Of a DNA stretch of 64,000 bases, positions 24,502-34,608 are shown in pieces. The notes under the pieces are model-generated. The model was not told where the DNA came from and made no database searches. It saw only the letters and a list, made by a program, of their open reading frames with translations. Every line of letters begins with the position of its first letter. Within the stretch, counting starts at the first letter, position 1. The translations under genes and the position numbers were made by a program. The DNA is from Pseudeuparius sepicola. Taxonomy: Eukaryota; Arthropoda; Insecta; Coleoptera; Anthribidae. The stretch spans positions 17,163,401 through 17,227,400 of the forward strand of contig OY987299.1 in NCBI GenBank assembly GCA_963920635.1. Reading direction: 5' to 3'.

Positions 24502-24588
24502 ATGAAACTCGAAATAGACTCATCTGCTTTGCTCGAGGATGATTATGACTGCCTTGATGAACCAATTCAGGTTAGGATATTTTCAAAG
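24502..24588 (+). CDS. candidate first coding exon, unknown protein
   Basis: ATG at 24,502 (context GAAGAAATGA) opens a 29-codon frame, MKLEIDSSALLEDDYDCLDE then PIQVRIFSK. It runs directly into AAAG/GTAAGT, a strong 5' splice site at 24,589, in phase 0. An in-frame TAA lies 36 bp upstream, so this ATG, or initiation further upstream, would be the true start. The peptide is acidic, has no motif that I recognise and would be only the N-terminus. No downstream exon can be joined with confidence. The THAP exon at 29,286 also begins with ATG and so belongs to another transcript start. Confidence 0.45.
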
Positions 24589-25314
24589 GTAAGTTTTAAT
24601 TTCTCCTTCATCCTATGGGTATATTTTAGGAGGTAAGTATAGTCCAGGTAGCGATTGATACACACGCATCGATGGTCGTGTCGAATATCGATCTTTTTGT
24701 TTGCCTAATAAGGCGTGTAATGAACAGCCCTCGCAGTGCCGCATTCCAATTCTCAAAGGATTATTCTCGGAAAAAGTTTCTTATGCTGGAAAGGGGGAGG
24801 TGATTTCGTTAGGCTGTGATTTTGTTACATCTCGTGAACGTGCTTGATCAGGTACAAATCGGTTCAAGGAGACAATGTCAAGGGACAGAAATAACATAAA
24901 CAAATATTGGTTTACTATGTTCACTATTTACTATAAAGAGGAAATTTCGATCCGTATTATGATCAACAAGAACTGTTGGATAGGAACACGGTGTTCGGCG
25001 AAAAACGCACATAAAAAAAATCAATGGTCCCACAAATGTTAATAAGGTGGAAATATAAATATGAACTTTTTTTTCGAAAATTTCGGTGTCGATTTCGTGA
25101 GGAAAAAGTGAAATGATAAAAAATCCACCCCAGAATTTCGCCGGATCTTTGATTTTGTGAGTTTTTCGCTAAACACTGGTAAATAAAATTGTGATAATTA
25201 AATTTTTAATAAAGATTATTTTTATTAAATTGGTGTTACCCAAGATTAGTTTATAGGAAGGTTAGCCCACTAATGTAGCCCCCCACCACCGGCAACGTCG
25301 CGCGATAATACTGG

Positions 25315-26453
25315 CACAACCTTCTCAAGCTTACAAGCTCTGTGCAAACATGTGGCAACGCCGCAGCGGGACGGTTCAACATCTATGCAGTATAGAGCAG
25401 TCTGCAATTTGGCTTAGTTTATCTTTTCTAATAAATGTTCAACCCTCTTTTTAATTATAATTAGATACATTTGTGAACTTTGTATCAATGATTGGGTACC
25501 TAAGTAAGTAGGTACATTTGTTTAACAGACAATAAAAGCAGTAACAAAAAACAAAATATACACAGAAGTATAAGTATTTATAATAAGTACGATTCCTGGT
25601 GCGGATAGGTACATTTGCGACAAATAATATGGTAAATTTGGGCAAATAAAGGGGACTACATTTTGTTGTAAGTCGAATTTTTGTGAAATTTTTCGCAAAG
25701 TGCGCCATCAGGCAAATGATGATTACCTATCTTCCCTTATGGTTAAATTTTCATAAAAATACAAACAACAAGCGAACAGAGAACAGCTTGTTGTGAAGGA
25801 GAGTAATCTCTTCTGATTAAAATGGCAGTTTAGGGTCAGTTTCATAATATATTCAACTAAATTATCTTTTGACTTTAACATTAGGTAAAGAAACGTTTGC
25901 AACAATACTAAACAATGGTTGGATTGTTAGAATGCTCCTTTAATTTTAAAGGGTACTTTAATTTGTCTATGCAATTGGCCCTTAATCATTTTATTCTTAA
26001 ATTTTCGTCCTTTGGAAAGCCCAAAACGAATACAAGTTGACCGCTTGCCGCCAAGCAAAAAAAACCTAGCTACTTCAAGTTATTATTACGATTTGACTTA
26101 CAGCCAGGTATATAACTAAGTTCTAGCTTCCCTCGACGGTTCTAGGCATCTTGAGGCTTGAAATTGTAAAGGAACGATTCTTCACTACGAACTTTTAGAG
26201 AAATGTTTCATTTTTTCACAAACAAAACAAATTTATAAACAAAGCTGTCGCCAGCACTTCGGGCTGTCTGTTTCCACCCAGAGACACACTGCCTCGTCGC
26301 AGCAATCTGGCGACGATAGCACTACCCGCACTACACAAATTAATTCTGGTAAATTTCTTGTAAAATCAACTGACATGCAGGGAGTGACAGGTCACGCCGC
26401 GCAGACCTGCAAACCATGTTGCCAGCTTTCCCAACTTCAGGGCTTTCCTAGAG
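25315..26453. mobile_element. dispersed 1.1-kb repeat, copy 1
   Basis: From CACAACCTTCTCAAGCTTAC to GGCTTTCCTAGAG this matches 53,534-54,551 in the same direction. The other copy lacks about 100 bp around 26,245-26,335 and has many substitutions. The ends agree, so it is one mobile unit. The small minus-strand frames appear in both copies with differences and look like chance frames. Confidence 0.85.
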
Positions 26454-28830
26454 TCGGCTGTGGTACTTCCTCCACCAACTGTTCTTCTTCTTCTCACAGC
26501 TTAATGCCAGTGGCTTATCAGAAGGGTTAACGTAGTTACCGAAAGTCGAAAACAAGAAAAAAATACCGAGGCATTTCAAGAGGGAAAATAACCAAGGCAA
26601 TATAAAAAATTTACGCATAAACCAAAGTAAAAAGGCATTATAACAAGAAACACTCCTTTGACTACTACAAGCGTCAGATAAATGCCAAAAGCGTGTGTGT
26701 GCGCCTATATGGCTGGAACCCTTAAATGCGTTTAAAGAGTTGCCACGAGTTACTAAATAGCCAATTCATGTGCATATGCTACCAACTTAAATTAACCCTT
26801 TCGTCCCCGTGCCAGTTTCACCCCCCCTTCCTTTCCAAGTCCTCGAGTGTAACCTCCTTATAAACTTACCTTGGTATTACCCTTGTTTAGGGACAGATTT
26901 TGCAAAGATAAACTTATACCTACAGCTATTTTTTGTAGATAGATTTTAATATAAGAAAATTAGCAGGCAATGACTGGGTCACTTTAAGTTTTGGCGCCAT
27001 ATATTGCTTGGATCCAATCAGTGGCGCACCCAGAAAATATGATTGGGGGACAACTTAAAAAGTTTGACGTATTGCATATAAAATTTTATGATTAAAAGAA
27101 ATTTCCAGGCCAGGTCTCGGATTGGGAAAATAATTGCCGAGAGTCGCACAGAGGACAGTACATCTAAGATACCACCCTCGAGAATTTTTTAAAATATGGG
27201 GGGCCGAGGCCCCCTGCTCCCCCCCTGGGTGCGCCACTGGATCCAATATTACTGTTATATCCTGATTACACTGTCACACATTGGCCAACTATAAGGTTTC
27301 CATAAACAAGGGTGTTACCTTTTGATTTCAAAAAGATGAAAAATGACCCATTCAAATGGGGTCACCTGACATTCGCTAACAAAAATAACTTTAAAGAATC
27401 GCTAAAATGGGGATTATTTAATATAATTTCAAAAAGTTTTACATGAAAAAGTTGTATCTTTTTCAATTTAACATATTAAGCTCTCTTAAAAGATTTATTT
27501 TTTTGGCATTTTTTGGATTTTGGTCAATTTTGAAAGATTTAGTTTGTCATATTTTTAATATTTATGAAATTTCTGAAAATTTTAAAAACTCCGTAAAAAC
27601 TATTTTATATTACTATCATTTTTTAACTTATTGTTACTAAATATAAGAATATATGCCGTTATGTTTGATGCAGTTGAGGAATCCTCAAGCAATTATAATA
27701 TTTAAATTTACATAACAATTTCCAACTGTCGCTATATTATATCCTATTATATCCTACATGCTTGACGTTACATCAACTTTGCATCAAACTTAACGGAAAG
27801 TTAAAGCATTAATATAATTATCTTTTGAAAAAAACATCTTATGGATATTTAGTAATAGCACAGAAAATATAGCCTACGTAGGCAATAGAATGATATAAAA
27901 TAGTTGTTACGAAGTTACAAATAATTAGAATTTAAAATAAAATATGTTGAAAATTTAAGATATTTTATTAGTTTAATCACAGAATAAAAAAATAACCTTT
28001 AGGCTACTTTATCTTATAAATAAAAAAATGGAATATTGAACATATCATGTATATTAATTATATTAATATTCAAACCCAACACAACTACCACATATGATTC
28101 TCAACCTAAACAATTAAGAATCATAGGCATAATCTTAGCAATATTTTGTTTTGAGCGGCATTACCTCTGACAATTACAATGATTTCGGTCATGGAATTAG
28201 TGGTCGTAAATGTGGTAAAACTAAATAAGACTGTCAAAATCATTTAGTGCCACTGTTAAATGTCTTTAGCTGGGGGTTTTGCCAAAATAGGAAAGATTCC
28301 AAACTCCAGCAAAATTTTTTTCTTGGCGATTTTTTCCATGAGATGATAACTTACCCATGGAAAAGGACCGCCAATTTTAAAGTTACTTTTCTTCGTGAGA
28401 AAAAGCAAAACAGTAGGTATTTTAATTGTTCAAAATAAATTTTTCAAAACGAACTAGGAACATAGTTTTAACTTTTAACATTTCGTACTTTGTATACCGC
28501 CTCAATAAGTTACAATTTGGCTAGGAGAATAAATTCGCCGTGAATTACATTAGGTATAAGAGGATATAAAAGAGCTCGCGGTTATTGTACAGCTATAAAA
28601 CAGAGCCTTGGCAAAATAAAAAGATACCACAAAGCATAACTGAATATGAAATATAATGTGTGGTAATTTTTTTAATTTTTTTAAAAATAGAACCATGAAG
28701 AGCAGAGACTGAATATAATAACAACAACGAACACAAGGATAATCGCAACCTTAGATAAGGAAAGAGAAAGAACACCGCGCTGGCTTACCATGCCGTGAAT
28801 ATCGGTTTTGTTACGTTGTTTTGATCGGCG
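26454..28830. other. no gene seen
   Basis: AT-rich. A short G/C-rich patch at about 27,180-27,240 (GGGGGCCGAGGCCCCC-like, ending GGGTGCGCCACTGG) together with CCAGTGGCGCACCC-like sequence at 27,020-27,035 forms an inverted pair, so 27,020-27,240 is probably a small TIR element. Confidence 0.5.
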
Positions 28831-28941
28831 GCCATTTTATATGTGTCAAACAAAGCGAGTATAAGTCCTATAAGTTGTGAGTTAATTTCGTGATTTTTTT
28901 AATTAAAAGTAACACTGATTAAGGGGAAATATACCCTTACG

Positions 28942-29012
28942 ATGGTGAATTGTTCAGCGTTTGGTTGCAAAAGCAGAAGTGAAAAGCAAGAGCCTGGGAT
29001 TTCGTTTCACAG
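28942..29012 (+). pseudogene. THAP zinc-finger first exon, tandem copy 1
   Basis: The exon encodes MVNCSAFGCKSRSEKQEPGI and then SFH plus two bases, followed by GTATTTTA. The residues match the start of a THAP domain, a C2CH DNA-binding zinc finger: Cys4 and Cys9 are the first zinc ligands, and the GISFHR phrase usually precedes FP. The GT here is followed by TTT, a weaker donor than in copy 3, because the next unit begins just past it. It is most likely a duplicated first exon that is skipped or used as an alternative start. Confidence 0.7.
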
Positions 29013-29113
29013 GTATTTTATATGTGTCAAACAAGGCGAGTATAAGTTGTGAGTTAATTTCGTGAATTTTTTAATTAAAAGTAACACTGATTAAGGGGAA
29101 ATATACTCTTACG

Positions 29114-29184
29114 ATGGTGAATTGTTCAGCGTTTGGTTGCAAAAGCAGAAGTGAAAAGCAAGAGCCTGGGATTTCGTTTCACAG
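29114..29184 (+). pseudogene. THAP zinc-finger first exon, tandem copy 2
   Basis: Identical in coding sequence to copy 1, with the same weak GTATTTTA donor. The identical leader suggests that the duplication carried the transcription start region too. Near-identity implies a recent event. Confidence 0.7.
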
Positions 29185-29285
29185 GTATTTTATATGTGTC
29201 AAACAAAGCGAGTATAAGTTGTGAGTTAATTTCGTGAATTTTTTAATTAAAAGTAACACTGATTAAGGGGAAATATACTCTTACG

Positions 29286-29356
29286 ATGGTGAATTGTTCA
29301 GCGTTTGGTTGCAAAAGCAGAAGTGAAAAGCAAGAGCCTGGGATTTCGTTCCACAG
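29286..29356 (+). CDS. THAP zinc-finger first exon, tandem copy 3 (probably the working one)
   Basis: Same 23 codons plus two bases as copies 1 and 2, with one silent change (TTC for TTT in Phe22). The donor is GTAAAT rather than GTATTT, closer to consensus, and the sequence beyond it is unique, so this is likely the original exon. THAP proteins bind DNA through a C-x(2-4)-C-x(35-50)-C-x2-H finger; only the first two cysteines lie here. The next exon, which would start FP and carry the AVPTIF box, was not found. The gene may be a host THAP factor or a P-element-like transposase, since both use this domain. Confidence 0.65.
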
Positions 29357-29359
29357 GTA

Positions 29360-30404
29360 AATATTTAACAAGCTACTTTTGAAAGATACCCTAAAACTTT
29401 ATTTTTTGTCAATATAACTTCTTCAAATTCCTTTCTACCTTTTAGTATGATAAAGTGTTTGTAAATAGGACCAATATAATTATTTTTTTAACATCGTTTT
29501 TATTGAAAATTTCTTAATTGATGGCGATAGTTTCATAAAATATGGGCTGGTTTCCATGAGGGTGCATTATTTATTTTATTTTGATTGATTCGAATTCGCC
29601 GCAAATAAATATATTTCGGCACTTGACACCAGCTTTACATTTAGGAAATTATCTGCAAATAAATACCAATATTTCAAATTACATGTAAGTCAAAATTAAC
29701 TAACTATACCTTTTCATTTTTAACATTTTTGTGATATTGGCTAAGAGCGCGTTTCATGCTACGCCACTGGCCTGTCGTGCGATGTGCCAGTCGGTAACAC
29801 GGCCGCGGGCGCTGTTAGGCGTCCTCTCTCTTTCCTTGTCTAAGATCGCAACACAGTTTCATGTTTCTTTAATCATGTCATCTGTCAAAACCTTGTTTTA
29901 CTCAAGCTTAGTTTATAGGAAGGTTAGGACATTCGACGACTTGGAAAATCAAAAACAAAATGATCTTTATCCCATGACTTTTTTATTTATATTGCCTTTT
30001 AACCGATTTATTTATATTTTTATGAACTTTTTTCTTAGAATTGGTTGAGGATTATTATCCTGAAATATTTTAACTTATTTAAATTACACCCTGTATAGTT
30101 AATTTATCGCCAAACCAGAGTATAACTTCAAAATGGCTTTATTATTTTTATGATCATTTCTTCACCTCTCAAACAATCTGGCTATTAGACATTTTTCCTT
30201 GCTATTTGTAAAATGCAAGAGGTAAATAGACCGATGTTCGGTATCTATTTAAAAATGTTGAAGACATTTCTAGTAACACCGGAAATGCTAAGATATTTCG
30301 ATTTTAATTTATTTTAGTTACTTCCTAAATTTCAAGTTTATCACTCAAAAATTTGAATAACTACTATTAAATCAATTTTATTTCGTGCTAAAAATTTGCC
30401 ACGC
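29360..30404. other. no gene assigned
   Basis: A 105-codon + frame (29,731-30,048) has no domain that I know. It includes AGTTTATAGGAAGGTTAG, which also occurs at about 25,248, so part of it is repeat-derived. Confidence 0.45.
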
Positions 30405-30494
30405 TCTGCTACTGGTAAAAATACCAGACTTCTCAGCAGAAATCACCTGTATAAAATTCAAAGGTTTTTATGCGGTTCCAAGTGACTTTATTTA
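30405..30494 (+). mobile_element. deletion derivative of the 6,782-7,310 element
   Basis: GCTACTGGTAAAAATACCAG, TCAGCAGAAATCACC and TTTTTATGCGGT follow the order seen at 6,858-6,925 and then run straight into GTTCCAAGTGA at the right terminus. Confidence 0.8.
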
Positions 30495-31180
30495 CACCGT
30501 ACCTATTTTACCTGCCTACTCGCTTAAAACAAGTTGCATGTGGATTAAAAACAATTAAAACTGTAACTTACATTATTACATTATTTAGTTGTTACATGTC
30601 TCATTTAAATGTCAATTCAAGCCTAAACCGAAACATCATCGTAACCTGCAAAAGGGCTCCTTGCCTCCAGCCCATTTTATCGTTTCAATTTTTATATCGT
30701 CATAATTTCATAAGGGCCGTTAAACTCGGGCAAAAACATATTTTCATTAAAAGTTCGCCGCTGAAAAATGAGGGCGGCGCTGTTGCGAGCTTTGTTTTTG
30801 GACGAAATTTAGAGCGAAACTGTCAGCTTGCTCCCGATCCAGATAAGTTGTTTTCGCTGGCCCCGGGGCAGCAACCTCTCCTAAGTTTTTTCCGAAAAAT
30901 TCCGTACTTTTACGTAAATTGGCTAGGAAGAAAAGCGCACGACGGAAATGGGAGGCAGGAGACGGGAAAATGTGGAAGGAACAACGGACGCGAGCTCCCC
31001 ATATCTCTAATTAGATCTGACTGGAAAACGCTGACAAGAATTTTTTTACTGTGGTCTATAGTGATGTTGTTGGGTCGGATTAACTATTTGCCCAAGTCTT
31101 CCTGGTGGAAAAACAAAGATATTTTTTGTGACGATGCCTACTTGATGAGTTGCGATGTACGTAGGCCTGTTTATGGCTAG
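30470..31180 (+). other. long unexplained open frame (236 codons)
   Basis: An uninterrupted + frame of 236 codons in AT-rich DNA is longer than expected by chance, but its first codons fall in the end of a transposon (30,405-30,494) and I see no known domain. The middle (30,640-31,020) is more GC-rich and includes TCTCTAATTAGATC, a homeodomain-type core. A conserved non-coding element or a chance frame is as likely as a gene. Confidence 0.2.
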
Positions 31181-31240
31181 CCTAGTTAGCATAAGAATAG
31201 GTATAACAGAAATTTTTCCTTGGCCACATTTTACCTGTTA

Positions 31241-32100
31241 GACCGGAAGATAGTGACAGATTTTTGGACGTGATTTTACTCAGTATGCCTTGCAAAGGGC
31301 ATTATGTGGCACATATTCTCACAATAATAAGGTATGAATCAGATAGTCATCCTGGGTTCATCATGTGAAAAACTGAGTTTTCAATTATTCGAAAAATATG
31401 CGTTTTGATATGATTTTATACAGGCTGCCATGTGTTTTATAATGAAGTTCAAAAAGAAAATTCCTCGGAAAACCATAGGCATACCGTTAGGGTGGGTCCA
31501 AAGGGCTATTATTGCCACTTGATCTTGTATTTTAATAATTAATTTTTCCAAGTTTCTGAACAGGCTGCCAACAAGAAGTATGCAAGTTCTTATTATGAAA
31601 ATGCTGAAAAAAGGATGGCATACCTTTCGCGCATGTCCAAGTACTTTTTAAATTGAATGTTATTTAATCATTTAAACGAGTTATTCGATGTAAAGTGTAC
31701 TTGGACATGCGCAAACGGTATGCCATCTTTTCTTCGGCAGTTTCATAATAAGAACTTGCATACTTCTCATTGGCAGCCTGTTCAGAAACGTGGAAAAATT
31801 AATTATTAAAATACAAGATCACGTGGCAATAATAGCCCTTTGGACCCACCCTAACAGTATGCCTATGGTTTTCCGAGGAATTTTCTTTTTGAGCTTCATT
31901 ATAAAACACATGGCAGCCTGTATAAAATTATATTAAAACGCATATTTTTCGAATAATTGAAAACTCAGTTTTTCACATGAAGAACCCAGGATGACTCTCT
32001 GATTCATACCTTATTATTGTGAGAATATGTGCCACATAATGCCCTTTGAAAGGCATACTGAGTAAAATCACGTCCAAAAATCTGTCACTATCTCCCGGTC
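31241..32100. mobile_element. 860-bp fully palindromic foldback element, GACCGGG family
   Basis: The two arms of about 400 bp are inverted copies along their whole length: GACCGGAAGATAGTGACAG at the left, CTGTCACTATCTCCCGGTC at the right, and matching inner tracts such as GCCATGTGTTTTATAATGAA. TA lies at the left (31,239-31,240); the right flank is CA. A second copy is at 57,977-58,840. No protein is encoded, and the single-stranded DNA or RNA would fold into one long hairpin. Confidence 0.95.
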
Positions 32101-33242
32101 CATGTCGAGAAATGAGAAACGAAATAGTTTTGTCAGTTACTTCATAAAATAGTGGTTTTCTTATTAGATTGCAATATTTAAAAGCAGTAGGTAAATAAAT
32201 TTTCGCAAGATGGAAGTAAAAAATTTAAGATTAAGTCCCAAGATTAAATTTTCTGTTTACTTATCACGATGACGTTCATATAAAAAGCAAGAAACGACAT
32301 GAGAACTTTATATCTACAGTATGTCCCCGGACAGGTCAAATGAGTCTTGCAAACGACAAAAAGGATCGAACAAAAATTTCGACTTCTGCGATTCAGCCTT
32401 GTTTTTTTTAACTAATTTGGTGTGTGGGGGTTTTGGGGTGTCTTATTTAAGATTTTAAATAAAAAAAAATCGCTAAATGTTTTTCGTGAAAATCGTTTCG
32501 AAAAAATCGTAGCCGGCCCTGGATTTGCATTTTGAATGGTAGGAAGGTCAAACCAAGCGGTTTTTAAAGGCCTTAAAAAGTTCAGGCGATTATCTCAAAA
32601 AATAAATATTTCATGGATTTGTATAATAGGTATATGTTTAAAAGTAAATATGTCACAAATTGGTTTCTAACCAAGCTGAACTCCGCAAAATAAAATTTCA
32701 ACTTGATATTTTGTTGTCTTATCAAGAGTCGTTTGGGGGCACACTGAAGAATAAAACTCTATACCTACAGTGTGTTCCAAAAAGTAAGTAACCTATGGAC
32801 AAATTTTCGACTTGGATTTATGAAGGTTTGCAACAAACATTTGTTAATTAGTTGCGTTTCGAAAACGTCAATATAGAGAACACAAATAATATGTAATAAT
32901 ATTTTAAAATAATTTAATTTGGAACAATTTCTTAACTTAACAACTTTCTTCAGGTCTTCAACAACTAGGCATTTTTTTACTCATGACACGTATTTAAAAA
33001 AGTGCCAGTAGCTCTATGACTAGTACCACAGAATAAATAGCGCGTTTGCCGTAGGCTATATATATTCTGTGCTAGTACTGAATTATAACGAAATATTCCT
33101 AGATTTCGTAAGGAATGTCAACTTTTATGTTGGTACTTAAGTACCTAGAAGAATTTTTTTGAGAAATCAAAAATAAAAATTTGAAATAACAAATAATTAA
33201 GCAATCAATAATTAATAGAAGTAATCGATTAATCAATGAGTA
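32101..33242. other. no gene seen
   Basis: AT-rich. CTACAGTGTGTTCCAAAAAG at about 32,768 looks like one end of another MITE of the TACAG group, but I could not find its partner. Confidence 0.45.
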
Positions 33243-34141
33243 AGGGAAAGTCGCCTAATTTCGGATGGTTTCCTAATTTCGGATAGTGGTTTATCTAAGA
33301 AGCCATCTGTTGTTTTAAATTGAAACCTCACCCTATACAATGCAAAAAGTCAAATTAAGCCCACTATGCAATATTGTGGTGGTACAATCTCTCTCCATTA
33401 GATGGCAGCTCCAAACGTCTAAATTGCATGGCGGAGTTTTATGTCCAATCACGGTTTGAGCTGTGTCGATCTTTTAAATAATCGTTCCAGAATTTTGTGT
33501 TTGCGTCGTAGGTAAGATAATATATTAATTAAGCCGGAATTCTAGTCACAATTAAACAGATTTCATTACTCTAACCTAAAAAGTGAAAAGGTGCCTAATT
33601 TCCGATAGTCTGAAGTTCCTAATTTCGGACACCAGAAACCCAAAATTCTGGCTTAATATAATATGCTGGTTGCGAGTAAATTGTTTATTTTCAGAAAAAC
33701 TGACAGATCCATTGAAACTGGCTATTATAATGAGGTCAGAGGAAAACAAATGGGATACCTACCTATCCTAATGTCTCCAATTTTGTTTCGGTCCCGAAAA
33801 ATTGGAAATTACATCAAACAAGCTAATAAAGAAGCTAGGAAAAACGTATGTGTGCGCCTTTTGTTTAAATATATAGTTTTTGCACTTGTAGAAAGTAGTC
33901 TCTTAATTTCGGATACAGTGTCCGAAATTAGGACCCTTTTTTCAGTCGCACCAAAATGTACCGAATTCATATACCGTCGTTTTCTTGGAAAAAACAAATG
34001 TAGTAAAATTATTTTGAAAATAAATTTTGTTTCATTATAACACGTTGCATATGCTTATATGAAAAAATAAATAAAAAACACTTGTGTATAATAAATACTT
34101 AGTAAATTGAAAGTAGTATCCGAAATTCGGCGACTTTCCTC
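33243..34141. mobile_element. TIR element of about 0.9 kb with seven copies of CCTAATTTCGGAT
   Basis: Starts AGGGAAAGTCGCCTAATTTC and ends with the near complement GAAATTCGGCGACTTTCCT. The motif CCTAATTTCGGAT or a close variant occurs at 33,254, 33,272, 33,594, 33,618 and 33,902, and inverted at 33,920 and 34,118. Repeated subterminal motifs are typical of transposase-binding sites. Inside, after TTATTTTCAG, a minus-free frame reads KLTDPLKLAIIMRSEENKWD and, past one stop, continues for about 35 residues. It may be a remnant of an element protein that I do not recognise. Confidence 0.75.
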
Positions 34142-34608
34142 TATTATAATACTAATATAAGTTTGACTTAGCGTCAACCGCCTGAAATCACACCTAGCGC
34201 GTAGAGTACCTACCTACACCTACCCATTTGTTTTGAAACAATGAAAAAATCTCGTAGTTTGTGCATTGAAAACAATGGTTTAATGCCTACTTTTATTGAC
34301 CGTTGTAGAAAATAGGTTTTATGACTTATTAGTTTTTATGACTTATTAGTCAAAAAAATAATCATAATGGATCACCCGTCCATGAACCGACTGCGCGCGG
34401 CGTTGCTTGACTTTAATGATCGCTCTACCTAGGTCTAGTACGACGAGACACGGCGCTTCCCAACAGAAAACATTGAAAAAATCGTACAATAATGGGCTAT
34501 TTCAGTGCCGATTTCTGAGCTTTTAATGACGATTATGAGAGATTTCATGCACTGCCGATTTCAAGAAAAATACTTTTTTTACTATTTCCTTGTAATAAAA
34601 CATTTTTT

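Larger units (their letters stand above)
28835..29359 (+). repeat. triple tandem repeat of a THAP first exon with its leader
   Basis: Three head-to-tail units start at 28,835, 29,016 and 29,188 (lengths 181, 172 and about 172 bp). Unit 1 has 9 extra bases, a local repeat of TATAAGTCC. Each holds a leader, a start codon, 71 coding bases and a GT. The junctions fall at a shared TTTTATATGTGTC. Confidence 0.95.

Noticed and set aside
33809..33997. 62-codon minus frame in the 33-kb element
   Set aside because: It contains the repeated TTTCGGAT motifs and overlaps a longer + remnant.
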